From Pseudomonadota bacterium (lineage in GTDB: Bacteria; Bdellovibrionota_C; UBA2361; OMII01), in the NCBI GenBank assembly GCA_900299055.1, contig OMII01000196.1, positions 1-35,818 of the forward strand: 35,818 nucleotides of DNA, given 5' to 3'. This document shows, in pieces, positions 15,998 to 24,360 of the stretch. The position numbers and the translations under genes were made by a program. Under the pieces are notes generated by a model. That model searched no databases and was not told the origin of the DNA. It saw only the letters and a program-made list of their open reading frames with translations. Within the stretch, counting starts at the first letter, position 1. Every line of letters begins with the position of its first letter.

Positions 15998-17311
15998 TTG
16001 TTTCACCTTGCTCGAACTAGAACGACGTACGACAATCTCCGGGTGATTCTTCGCCCCACGGATACTCAAAAAAAACTAACCTATACTGCGGCACAACACT
16101 CCGCAGCTCGCACCCCGCACTTTGTTTTCAACCAACTCATTCCCTACATCGGAAACAAGCGCAAACTCCTGGGTCTGATAGAACAAGCCTTACCCGTCGC
16201 CGCTCGGGCTCACGGAAAAACGTTTCTAGATCTCTTCGCGGGAAGCGGCGTGGTGTCGCGCTATGCTAAATCTCTTGGCTATCAGGTACTCTCGAACGAC
16301 TGGGAGCCCTACGCCCGAGTTATCAACGGCTGCTACATAGGCACCAATCGCGCTCCCCGCTTCAAGAAATTAGGTGGATATGAGGCGGCGCTTGGCTCGC
16401 TGAACGACTTGCGCCCATGTTCTGACTGGGTGACAAAGCACCTCTGCCCTCGCAGTGATACACATTTTGATGTGAGCAGAGATCGAATGTTTTATATGCG
16501 CAAGAATGGTAGACGGATTGACGCCATTCGAAATGCGATCCTTGACTGGAAAGAGTCGGGGCTCATTACCGAACACGAGGAGATCTGCCTCTTAGCCCCA
16601 CTACTCTATCAAGCGTGCTACAATAGCAACACAAGCGGAGTATTTAAGGCGTTCCACAACGGATGGGGTGGCAGGACAGGCACAGCGCTCTACCGCATCG
16701 CGGGAGATCTCACACTCTCTCCAGCCGTGTTCTGCGACAACGGCCTACGAAACAAGGTCTTCTGCGAGGATGCCCAAAAGCTGGCTCGCCGCTTGAGCGG
16801 CTCGGCAGTCGACGTCGCATATCTCGACCCTCCGTACAATCAGCACCCCTACGGCAGCAACTACCATGTCCTCAACTCAATCGCCCTTTGGGATAAGCCC
16901 GTTGTAGGCACCACGATAGCCCATGGAAATAAGTCAGCGATTCGCACAGACTGGCGCTCACAACGTCGCAGCGCCTACAACTACGCTAAAGAGGCAAGTC
17001 GAGCCTACCAACAACTTCTCGACACGCTTAATGCCCGCTTCATTCTGACCAGTTATAGCACCGATGGGTCTATTCCGTTGGACGAGTTACTACGTGCCAA
17101 CACACAACGGGGTCAGACAACTTTGGTTATGCGTGGATACAAGCGCTACAGAGTCAGCAGTCAGCGTTTTTCAGAAAAGCCGATGAATGTCGAATTCATT
17201 ATTGTCACCGACACAACTCGACGGCCACGAGCTTCAGTTGAATCGCTGCTTCGCTCCATTCAAGCACAGGAGCGACAAGTTCTCTCAGCTCATCCAGAAA
17301 TCTGTCGTTGA
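15998..17311 (+). CDS. D12-class DNA adenine N6-methyltransferase (orphan)
   Basis: Transfers a methyl group from S-adenosylmethionine to adenine in DNA. Domain order is that of the alpha/D12 class: motif X YIGNKRKLL, SAM motif I FLDLFAGSGVVSRY, motif II YQVLSNDWEPYA, a long target-recognition region (~150-250), then catalytic motif IV YLDPPYNQHPYGSNYH and the late strand FILTSYSTDG. At up to 437 residues it is longer than Dam (~280), mainly in the recognition region and C-terminus. The start is uncertain: TTG as given, or the GTG 15 codons later. No restriction endonuclease is adjacent, so it is an orphan methylase. Its recognition site cannot be read from the sequence. Confidence 0.88.
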   Translation: MFHLARTRTTYDNLRVILRPTDTQKKLTYTAAQHSAARTPHFVFNQLIPYIGNKRKLLGLIEQALPVAARAHGKTFLDLFAGSGVVSRYAKSLGYQVLSNDWEPYARVINGCYIGTNRAPRFKKLGGYEAALGSLNDLRPCSDWVTKHLCPRSDTHFDVSRDRMFYMRKNGRRIDAIRNAILDWKESGLITEHEEICLLAPLLYQACYNSNTSGVFKAFHNGWGGRTGTALYRIAGDLTLSPAVFCDNGLRNKVFCEDAQKLARRLSGSAVDVAYLDPPYNQHPYGSNYHVLNSIALWDKPVVGTTIAHGNKSAIRTDWRSQRRSAYNYAKEASRAYQQLLDTLNARFILTSYSTDGSIPLDELLRANTQRGQTTLVMRGYKRYRVSSQRFSEKPMNVEFIIVTDTTRRPRASVESLLRSIQAQERQVLSAHPEICR

Positions 17312-17314
17312 GAC

Positions 17315-17364
17315 GCTACGCTTGGAGTTCCTTTAACCTTTGACGGAAAAACCCCAAGCGTAGC
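17315..17364. terminator. Bidirectional hairpin between convergent genes
   Basis: GCTACGCTTGG pairs with CCAAGCGTAGC (11 bp, perfect) around a 28-base loop, exactly filling the gap between the stop codons of the methylase and the amidotransferase genes. Neither side has a long T run. It probably serves as a shared transcription end. Confidence 0.55.
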
Positions 17365-17369
17365 CTTAT

Positions 17370-18071
17370 CTAGAGCGCCTTGGCGAACGCCTCCCACAAG
17401 CGGTCAGTCACGCCAGTCATCGCCTCTGGATGCCCCTGCGTCCCTACACAGAAGGGATGGTCGCAGTGTTCAATGAACTCCGCGATTCCATCCTCACTCC
17501 TTCCTACGACTCTAATACCAGTACCGGGCGAAGCGACCGCCTGGTGATGGATAGAGTTCAGAAGAATCTCTGTTGTGCCAAGGATGGTACCGACCTTACT
17601 ACCCGGCTCAAGCACCACCTTGTGGCAATGTTTAGCCAGATAGCTGTAGATCGTTGAGTTCTCCGCTCGGTGCGAGACCTCGGAAACATCGGGCAAATGC
17701 TGAATCAGCGTTCCTCCCAACGCCACATTTAACACCTGCGCGCCCCGACAAATGGCCAAGATCGGCCGCCCGTCTCGAACGAACTCACGCACCAGCGCTA
17801 GCTCAACACTATCTCTGTCGGTTGACCCCTTATCGGTCTTGTTATGCCTCTCAGCGCCATACAGAGCCGGATCGACATCTACTCCGCCAATAAGCAACAA
17901 CCCCTGCACGGACAGCATGATCTGCCGAATCCATGCCGTAGTGACCGTGGGCGGCAGTAGCACCGGAAACATATCGTGCTCAAACAGCTTCTGCAGGTAC
18001 GTCTCGCGGACGAATGCTTCGGCATCCGTCCCCTGACCAGACGTAGCCATCGGTACAAGTACTCTCTTCAT
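17370..18071 (-). CDS. Class I glutamine amidotransferase-like hydrolase, PuuD/peptidase C26 type
   Basis: Gamma-glutamyl-gamma-aminobutyrate hydrolase-like protein of 233 residues. The nucleophile Cys is at about 108 in ILAICRGAQVLNV, after LLIGGVDVDPALYG. Catalytic His and Glu are in the closing GTQGHPEA. NSIHHQAV is the usual substrate-side loop. The family cleaves gamma-glutamyl amides (polyamine or GABA catabolism). No other putrescine genes are in the window, so the substrate is open. I choose the ATG (MKRVLVP) over the GTG one codon earlier, because GAAAGG is eight bases upstream of it. Confidence 0.9.
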   Translation of the reverse strand: MKRVLVPMATSGQGTDAEAFVRETYLQKLFEHDMFPVLLPPTVTTAWIRQIMLSVQGLLLIGGVDVDPALYGAERHNKTDKGSTDRDSVELALVREFVRDGRPILAICRGAQVLNVALGGTLIQHLPDVSEVSHRAENSTIYSYLAKHCHKVVLEPGSKVGTILGTTEILLNSIHHQAVASPGTGIRVVGRSEDGIAEFIEHCDHPFCVGTQGHPEAMTGVTDRLWEAFAKAL

Positions 18072-18302
18072 CACAAGAACCTTTCATGCAAACAAGGAAC
18101 TCCAAACGTTACGAGGTAAAGGGGCTTACTACCCACTTCTCTCGAAACGCTCTGTAACGCTTCTACTCGTATTCACAGTGAACTCTCATCATACAGAACC
18201 TATATCACTAACCAAGGCCTGCGTCTTAGCGGTGGCATACGTGCGAGCTATGACGCAACTACGACACTGGAGCGATTCGGCCGCTACGAAAACCTCTCAG
18301 GT

Positions 18303-18322
18303 AAAAGCGCCACCACAGGCGC
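18303..18322 (-). terminator. Putative terminator of the aspS/tRNA-Leu unit
   Basis: On the minus strand GCGCC, a six-base loop and GGCGC are followed by TTTT. It lies ~60 bases past the 3' end of the tRNA. The stem is short (5 bp) but GC rich. Confidence 0.5.
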
Positions 18323-18379
18323 AAACGCTCACTACCGAGTGGCATGACGTTACCGTTGCGACGGAGTATGCTTCTACGA

Positions 18380-18466
18380 TGGTGCCCAGAGCCGGACTTG
18401 AACCGGCACGGTATTGCTACCCCAGGATTTTAAGTCCTGTGCGTCTACCAATTTCGCCATCCGGGC
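18380..18466 (-). tRNA. tRNA-Leu (anticodon UAA)
   Basis: A full cloverleaf can be drawn: acceptor GCCCGGA with TCTGGGC, a Leu-type D loop (AATTGGTAGACGC), anticodon stem CAGGA/TCCTG around CTTAAAA (anticodon UAA), a long variable arm (GGGTAGCAATACC) as expected for class II tRNAs, and T arm GCCGG-TTCAAGT-CCGGC. CCA is encoded. It follows aspS by about 66 bases on the same strand and may share its transcript. Confidence 0.96.
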
Positions 18467-18532
18467 GGAGAAACGAGTCGAACGACTCACCTAAAAGCCT
18501 ATCACTAAGCTTCTCGTCTTTAAAGGGCGCTG

Positions 18533-20323
18533 TTATCCTTTTGGGGCTACCTCAGGCATGACCACCCGAATATGGACATCACGAAGAGCCTTCTCGCTGG
18601 GCACACTTGGGGCTCCCATTAAAAGGTCTTCCACACTCTGCGCCATCGGGAACGCTATTACATCTCGAATTGCGTCCTCTTGAGCCAGCAGCATCACTAT
18701 ACGGTCGATTCCCGGCGCAAATCCGCCATGCGGAGGGGCACCGAACTTGAATGCCTTGATCATGCCACCAAACTTCTCGTCAACATCGGCCTGAGAATAC
18801 CCGGCGATCTCAAACGCCTTGTACATAATCTCCGGCTGATGATTACGGATCGCACCACTGGAAAGCTCATATCCGTTGCAGACAATGTCATACTGATATG
18901 CCTTTATGTCGAGCGGATCCTGCTCTAACAGCGCCTTCATCCCACCTTGGGGCATCGAAAACGGGTTGTGACTGAAGACGATCTGTCGAAGTTCCTCGTC
19001 CCACTCGTACATCGGAAAGTCCGTCACCCAACAAAAATGATAGCCACCCGAAAGCAATCCAAAATCATCGCCAAGCTTTGCTCTCAATTTACCGAGGTGC
19101 GGCAAGATCTGACGCGGCTTACCGGCGCCGATGAAGACAACTTGCCCAGGCTTGAGCCCAAGCGCGCTGATTAACGATTCCTGCTCAGCCGGACTCACAA
19201 ACTTCGCGATCGAGCCGCGCCATCCAGTCTCTTCGTAAATCAGATACGCAAGTCCCTGACCACTCCACTTTTGGAACAGCTCGATAGTATCATCGAAGTA
19301 TTTGCGTGCCGGCGGAGTCATAACCGGAAGAGGCATGGCAAAGATACCACCCTTATCACTCAGCACATTCTGAAACACCTTAAATGAGGAGTCAGAGAAT
19401 ACAGACGTCACTTCGTTGAGCCGCAGTGGATTTCGAAGGTCAGGCTTATCCGAGCCGAAGCTTCTCATCGCCTCGGCGTATGGTATTCGTACGAAGGGCG
19501 CCGGAGTCACGACATCTTTAGCAAACGTGGTGAAGACGCGAGACAGAAGCTGCTCTCCGACTGTGAAGACATCTTCCTGTTCAACAAAAGACATCTCGAT
19601 GTCGCACTGGTAAAACTCACCCGGCGATCGGTCGGCGCGCGGATCCTCATCGCGAAAGCACGGCGCTATCTGGAAGTAACGATCAAAGCCCGACACCATC
19701 AAAAGCTGCTTAAACTGCTGCGGTGCTTGCGGTAGTGCAAAGAATTTACCTGGATGAAAACGAGAGGGCACAAGAAAATCGCGCGCGCCCTCTGGCGAGC
19801 TGCTCGTAAGAATCGGCGTCTGAAACTCACTAAAACCCATGCCTGTCATGATCTCTCGGATCTTACTAATGACCCGCGAGCGAAGAAGGATATTCTCATG
19901 CACCTTCTCTCGTCGAAGGTCGAGAAACCGATAGGTAAGTCTGGTCGGCTCGGGAGCCTTATCGTCTTCAGCAATTTGAAAAGGCAAAACCTCGGCCGAG
20001 GAGAGAACCTCAACGGATTGGCAATGTATCTCAACCTCTCCGGTCTCGATCTTTGAGTTGACCATCGCCGTGTCACGTCTTCGCACTACACCCGTGACTT
20101 TTACCACGGACTCAACGCGAGCACTTTGAATCTCCTCGACACCGCTGCTGTTAAAGACTACTTGCGTCTGCCCATAATTGTCGCGAAGGTCAACAAACAC
20201 CAACCCTCCATGATCTCGCTTGCGCAAAATCCATCCCGAAAGAGTAACTGTCTGTCCATCGTGCGAGGCGCGAAGTTCGCCGCAGGTATGAGAACGATAA
20301 ATACTGGTAAGATATGAGGACAT
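18533..20323 (-). CDS. aspS: Aspartyl-tRNA synthetase
   Basis: Class II synthetase charging tRNA-Asp, 596 residues, normal for the bacterial type. An OB-fold anticodon domain comes first ([23 protein letters not shown]). Motif 2 is [20 protein letters not shown], and motif 3 includes [11 protein letters not shown] near the end. The bacterial GAD insertion lies between them. The ORF track begins 27 codons upstream; [17 protein letters not shown] matches the family start better, although its ribosome site is weak. The sequence RSPGEFYQ, rather than RQPEFTQ, resembles the alphaproteobacterial form. Whether it is Asp-specific or also charges tRNA-Asn is not settled here. Confidence 0.95.
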   Translation of the reverse strand: MSSYLTSIYRSHTCGELRASHDGQTVTLSGWILRKRDHGGLVFVDLRDNYGQTQVVFNSSGVEEIQSARVESVVKVTGVVRRRDTAMVNSKIETGEVEIHCQSVEVLSSAEVLPFQIAEDDKAPEPTRLTYRFLDLRREKVHENILLRSRVISKIREIMTGMGFSEFQTPILTSSSPEGARDFLVPSRFHPGKFFALPQAPQQFKQLLMVSGFDRYFQIAPCFRDEDPRADRSPGEFYQCDIEMSFVEQEDVFTVGEQLLSRVFTTFAKDVVTPAPFVRIPYAEAMRSFGSDKPDLRNPLRLNEVTSVFSDSSFKVFQNVLSDKGGIFAMPLPVMTPPARKYFDDTIELFQKWSGQGLAYLIYEETGWRGSIAKFVSPAEQESLISALGLKPGQVVFIGAGKPRQILPHLGKLRAKLGDDFGLLSGGYHFCWVTDFPMYEWDEELRQIVFSHNPFSMPQGGMKALLEQDPLDIKAYQYDIVCNGYELSSGAIRNHQPEIMYKAFEIAGYSQADVDEKFGGMIKAFKFGAPPHGGFAPGIDRIVMLLAQEDAIRDVIAFPMAQSVEDLLMGAPSVPSEKALRDVHIRVVMPEVAPKG

Positions 20324-20440
20324 CAAAAATCCGAAAAATACGTACAAAACGTGTGTCCCCGGTATACTACGAAACCACGGCCCCGTCACGAGGCATGAAT
20401 TCAAGCTCTTAGCTGTATTTTTTGCGAATAATCGCCGGTT

Positions 20441-20959
20441 CTATCGACTAAATAGCCGTGAGGCCGTATCCAGAGCGACACCAAGCGGCGCTAATACCAT
20501 CGCCGACGTACCCCGCGCGTCAGCTCCCTCAAAGGTTACCTGAAGTTGCCGGCCACGATGGCCATCTGAAACCTCAGCAAGTTCGCGCATAGAGACGTCC
20601 CCGCGATCATGAAACCCAAGCCTCACACTAAACTCTGCACTTGCTCCTGCAAGTGTCCGAAACACTCGGGCCCTTATCGTTTCATCCGATCGCTTCTCAA
20701 ACAAGAGCCAGCCGCTCCCCATGCACTCATCAGACACGGCTCTCGGTTCTGTAAATTGATATCCGGTGCCGGTCTCCCGGCAGCAAACGCTCACCTCTCG
20801 CCCAGGATCGCCGAGAAACGCATAGCTAAGGGCACAGAGGCCATCGATGCCGGCCTGTTCCAAAATCAAGGTAGAGTAGCGCCGTAGACTAGGGCGGGCG
20901 AAGCGAGAATCCGAAACACTCGGACCATTCTCTGGCAGACGATCTTCAGTGATGAGCAT
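20441..20959 (-). CDS. Protein of unknown function downstream of murG
   Basis: Predicted product of 172 residues. The ORF track begins at a TTG 17 codons upstream, but the internal ATG (MLITEDRLPENG) has GAGGGG at six bases spacing and is the better start. No signal peptide is evident; two or three mildly hydrophobic stretches (DGLCALSYAFLG; SAMVLAPLGVAL) are present, and there are three cysteines in the middle. I recognise no family. It lies ~140 bases after murG on the same strand, so it may be the last gene of the ftsW-murG unit; a role in cell-wall growth would be a guess from position only. Confidence 0.55.
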   Translation of the reverse strand: MLITEDRLPENGPSVSDSRFARPSLRRYSTLILEQAGIDGLCALSYAFLGDPGREVSVCCRETGTGYQFTEPRAVSDECMGSGWLLFEKRSDETIRARVFRTLAGASAEFSVRLGFHDRGDVSMRELAEVSDGHRGRQLQVTFEGADARGTSAMVLAPLGVALDTASRLFSR

Positions 20960-21103
20960 ACCCTGCCCCTCAAAACCCGAAAAAACCGACGTAAGACGAG
21001 ATGAAGGCAACCGACGCCTCCTCTCCTCACATATAGTTTCGATGCTCGATTCAATCGAACGATTCGTGGCCTCTAAGGGCTTTAGACAGGCTGGACTCTG
21101 CCT

Positions 21104-22243
21104 TTATCGTCCAGCTAACCTCTTGATCCCCAGAGCGATCGATTGTGCGGCCTCAAGACCGCGGGGCTCGCACGACGCCTCTTTCATAGCCCGATAGGTC
21201 TCTGGCGAAAGTACAGACTCGAGTGCCGACGTCAGTCGCTGTCCGAATTGAGGCTGATTCTCTTCGACAACGATAGCTTTATGCAGATTCGCCAAAGCCC
21301 TCGCATTATCGCTTTGATGCGTACCTTGTTGAAACGGGTACGGAACAAACACAGCTGGGCGGTTCACACACGAAATCTCCGCAACGGAACTGGCGCCAGC
21401 CCGACTGATAATAATGTCGCTCCACTCGTATGCTCCCGCCATATCATCAATAAAGGAGACCACCGAGGCTTTTACTTTTGCGGCCCGGTATGAATTGAGA
21501 ACGAGATCTACATTCTCCTGCCTACACTGATGCACCACCTCAACGCCCCGAGAGCTCAACAAAGCGCCGAAATGGGCAACTGCCTCGTCTAACCCGCGCG
21601 CTCCCTGGGATCCTCCCAATACGAGCAGACGGGACGGAGCTCCGGTCCTCACCGCCGCTCTATCGACCGCCTTTAACTCCGGCCTGACAGGATGTCCAGT
21701 AAACTCGACAACCGCTCTACCCTTGACTGTCGTCTCGCGAAACGATACCGACATTCGATCGGCCACATAACCAAGCACTCTATTCGCCATACCCGGATGG
21801 AGTTCGGCCTCATGGGCCCAGGAAGGGATCCGCATGATGCGCGCTACCACGAGCGGCAACACCGAGACATACCCGCCCACACCTACGACAACATCGGGTT
21901 TAAATCGACGAAACAAACGGACGCATTGAAACACACCAATAGGTAGGCGAGCTGCAAACTGCACAAGCCCCAGCAGCCCACGACGCTTAACGCCCGCACT
22001 AGAGATGATATGCCGAGTGAACCCTCTCCCCACAATCAGCTTCTCCTCCAGGGGTTTTCCTGCTCCGATGAACTCGACCACTGCGCCCGACGTCACCTCA
22101 CGCAGCGCATCCACGACGTGGAGGGCCGGAATTAAATGGCCTCCGGTTCCAGAGGCGGCTACTAAGACCCGCAAACCAGGGGCGACTTGGCCACCAACGC
22201 TCACGTGGGAAGATTCCAAAGATGACGAGGCACACTCAGACAT
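21104..22243 (-). CDS. murG: UDP-GlcNAc:lipid I N-acetylglucosaminyltransferase MurG
   Basis: GT28 glycosyltransferase making lipid II at the inner face of the inner membrane, ~379 residues. N-terminal G loop ASGTGGHLIPALHV, then VVGVGGYVSVLPLV, the HPGMANRVL segment, TGHPVRPEL, a second G loop LGGSQGARGLDEAV, and the donor-sugar region IISRAGASSVAEI with PFQQGTHQSDNA. It has a ~25-residue Ser-rich N-terminal extension before the first strand. The ATG is two codons inside the TTG start of the ORF track. It lies 14 bases after the ftsW stop, the classical ftsW-murG order of the division/cell-wall cluster, although the usual murC and murD are not here. Confidence 0.96.
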   Translation of the reverse strand: MSECASSSLESSHVSVGGQVAPGLRVLVAASGTGGHLIPALHVVDALREVTSGAVVEFIGAGKPLEEKLIVGRGFTRHIISSAGVKRRGLLGLVQFAARLPIGVFQCVRLFRRFKPDVVVGVGGYVSVLPLVVARIMRIPSWAHEAELHPGMANRVLGYVADRMSVSFRETTVKGRAVVEFTGHPVRPELKAVDRAAVRTGAPSRLLVLGGSQGARGLDEAVAHFGALLSSRGVEVVHQCRQENVDLVLNSYRAAKVKASVVSFIDDMAGAYEWSDIIISRAGASSVAEISCVNRPAVFVPYPFQQGTHQSDNARALANLHKAIVVEENQPQFGQRLTSALESVLSPETYRAMKEASCEPRGLEAAQSIALGIKRLAGR

Positions 22244-22257
22244 GATCAATGATTACA

Positions 22258-23418
22258 TTACGAGGGTATTAACGTTACAGCGTCAGACTCTCGCTTGATG
22301 CCCAGTAGCAGACCAACTACCGCCATACAAGCCATAAGACTCGACCCACCATACCCGACAAGCGGCAGAACCATGCCCTTTGTCGGAAGAAGTCCGATCA
22401 CAACTCCGACGTTCAAGAGCGCAGGCGCCACGATCATCATGGTGAGCCCCACTGCGAGCGCAAAAAGGAAGGTGTCATTACGAACCGATTTGGCCAGCAG
22501 AAGCCCTCTCCACATAACCACCAGAAACGCCAGGAGCACCATTACGCCCCCTACAAATCCCAATTCCTCCGAGATTACCGCAAAGATAAAATCCGTATGC
22601 GCAGCCGGCAGAAAGAACAATTTCTGCTGACTATCACCGAGCCCCACACCCCACACCTGGCCAGTCCCCACAGCAATGAGCGACTGAATCAACTGATAAC
22701 CCTTCCCTGAAGCATCCGCAAAGGGTGAGAGAAAGCTGACGATACGCATCATGCGATACGGCGAAATCGCCACGAGCACGCCCAGCACAACCACTACTGC
22801 TACGGTGCATAGGCCCATATGTAAAAGTCGAACACCACTTGCGAGTGCCATTGCCAATACGACCACGATGATAACTGCCGACGAGCCAAAATCCGGCTGC
22901 ATGAGCAGCAGCGACGCGGCCATCCCGACCAGACCGAAGGGTTTAATAATGCCGTGAAAAAAACTCCCAATTCGAGCCTCGTGCCTCGCAAAAAAGCCAG
23001 CCATGAAGACAACCATACAGACCTTCACGAATTCAGCTGGCTGGAAACGGATCGGGCCAAACTTCACCCAGCGCGAAGCACCTCCCGCACGGTCAGCAAT
23101 CCCTGGCACCAGAGGAAGAGCGAGCAAAAAGAGCGATAGACCAAACAGATATGGGGACACCTGGCGCAGCAGCGAAAAGGGCACTCGCATACAGATGAAC
23201 ATCAGGCAAACTCCGAGGATCGCCGAAATGGTCTGTCGCTTCGCATAGAAAAGAGCCTCTCCCATCTTCTCTTGCGAAACGATGCCGGTGGTCGAATACA
23301 CCATGACAAGGCCAAAACCGACCAACAACAAAACAGTCGATAACAACACGTAATCGAGTGCCGAGGGAGCCTTCAATCCACGCAAGCGATGGGCTGCTGC
23401 AAGATGTGCGTATTCCAT
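22258..23418 (-). CDS. ftsW: Septal peptidoglycan glycosyltransferase FtsW (SEDS family)
   Basis: An inner-membrane SEDS protein of 386 residues with about ten membrane segments, polymerising lipid II at the septum with its cognate PBP. Conserved pieces: GLVMVYSTTG in the first segment, RFQPAEFVKVCMVVF, MQPDFGSSAVIIVV, the GYQLIQSLIAVGTGQVWGVGLG loop, FFLPAAHTDFIFAVISEELG, and the C-terminal NVGVVIGLLPTKGMVLPLVGYGGSS. I start at MEYAHLAAAHR; the ORF track is 24 codons longer, without support. FtsW rather than RodA is chosen because murG follows directly. Confidence 0.94.
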   Translation of the reverse strand: MEYAHLAAAHRLRGLKAPSALDYVLLSTVLLLVGFGLVMVYSTTGIVSQEKMGEALFYAKRQTISAILGVCLMFICMRVPFSLLRQVSPYLFGLSLFLLALPLVPGIADRAGGASRWVKFGPIRFQPAEFVKVCMVVFMAGFFARHEARIGSFFHGIIKPFGLVGMAASLLLMQPDFGSSAVIIVVVLAMALASGVRLLHMGLCTVAVVVVLGVLVAISPYRMMRIVSFLSPFADASGKGYQLIQSLIAVGTGQVWGVGLGDSQQKLFFLPAAHTDFIFAVISEELGFVGGVMVLLAFLVVMWRGLLLAKSVRNDTFLFALAVGLTMMIVAPALLNVGVVIGLLPTKGMVLPLVGYGGSSLMACMAVVGLLLGIKRESDAVTLIPS

Positions 23419-23538
23419 ACGGGCACTATGACAGATCGAGGCATCTTTCAGCCAGTCGCGAAATACGGTAGATGCGCCCAAAAATCCCAAACCAGGAGGG
23501 TCACTCCCCCCTTGTCCAGCGCAACGCTATCAGCCACT

Positions 23539-24360
23539 ATGTTGGCTATGAATTCTCCTGCTTTTGAGTCGCCAAGCCAATCCCACATCCACACCGTGAC
23601 GCTTGGCACAACTGGCCCAAGGATAGTCATGCTTCACGGATGGGGGCGGTCGCTTGACGCACTCAGACCTCTCGGTGAGCTCCTCGCTAATCAGTATCGG
23701 GTTGTTTTGGTAGATCTCCCGGGCTTTGGCCTCTCTCCGATCCCTCCTGAGGCATCAAACGACGGCGGAGGCTGGGACACGCGACAGTACGCGGAGAGGG
23801 TCAAACAGCTACTGGATCAACTCTCCATAGACTCGTGTATCCTTGTTGGCCATTCGTTCGGCGGAAGATTGTCAGTTCAACTAGCGGCACGATACCCCCA
23901 CCTTGTTAAGGCTCTCATTCTTATCGGCAGTCACGGCCTGTCGCGCCAACGTCCCCCACTAGAGGAAGTTCGAATCCGAGTCATCCGGTTTCTCGTTGCG
24001 TGTGCGAAAAAAATCGACGGACTGATCGGCACTCGACTCTTCGCCCACTACTTCGCGCCGAAGTTTGGCTCCGCGGACTACAAGGCTGCCGGCGACCTTC
24101 GTAAAACACTCGTGAAGACAGTCAACGAGGATTTACAAGCGCAGGCGCGTGCCATCACATCACCCGCGCTTCTGTTATGGGGCTCTAAAGACACCGCAAC
24201 CCCGACCGACCTAGCCTATAAGTATCACAGCCTCATCGCTGATTCAGAGCTGCAGATATTTCCTGATAAGGGGCACGAGCCCTTCAGTGATGTAGGCTCC
24301 CACCTGTGCGCTACGTACATCGAGCGTTTTCTCAATAAGCGAGGACTCTCTAGTGAATAA
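23539..24360 (+). CDS. Alpha/beta hydrolase in a MurF-Ddl operon
   Basis: An alpha/beta-hydrolase-fold protein of ~273 residues. The oxyanion strand is IVMLHGWGRS, the nucleophile elbow is LVGHSFGGRLS (Ser), the acid is likely in LLWGSKDTATP, and the His is in FPDKGHEPFSD. All catalytic residues are therefore visible. I see no signal peptide, so it is probably cytoplasmic. The substrate is unknown. Its stop overlaps the GTG of the membrane MurF gene by eight bases, and ddl follows, so the three form one transcription unit and the hydrolase may act on a cell-wall precursor or lipid. The start is uncertain: the ATG given, or the one three codons on. Confidence 0.85.
   Translation: MLAMNSPAFESPSQSHIHTVTLGTTGPRIVMLHGWGRSLDALRPLGELLANQYRVVLVDLPGFGLSPIPPEASNDGGGWDTRQYAERVKQLLDQLSIDSCILVGHSFGGRLSVQLAARYPHLVKALILIGSHGLSRQRPPLEEVRIRVIRFLVACAKKIDGLIGTRLFAHYFAPKFGSADYKAAGDLRKTLVKTVNEDLQAQARAITSPALLLWGSKDTATPTDLAYKYHSLIADSELQIFPDKGHEPFSDVGSHLCATYIERFLNKRGLSSE

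Noticed and set aside
18178-18561. 127-residue plus-strand ORF containing MVPRAGLEPARYC
   Set aside because: This is the familiar false translation of a minus-strand tRNA-Leu gene; the tRNA explains the sequence.
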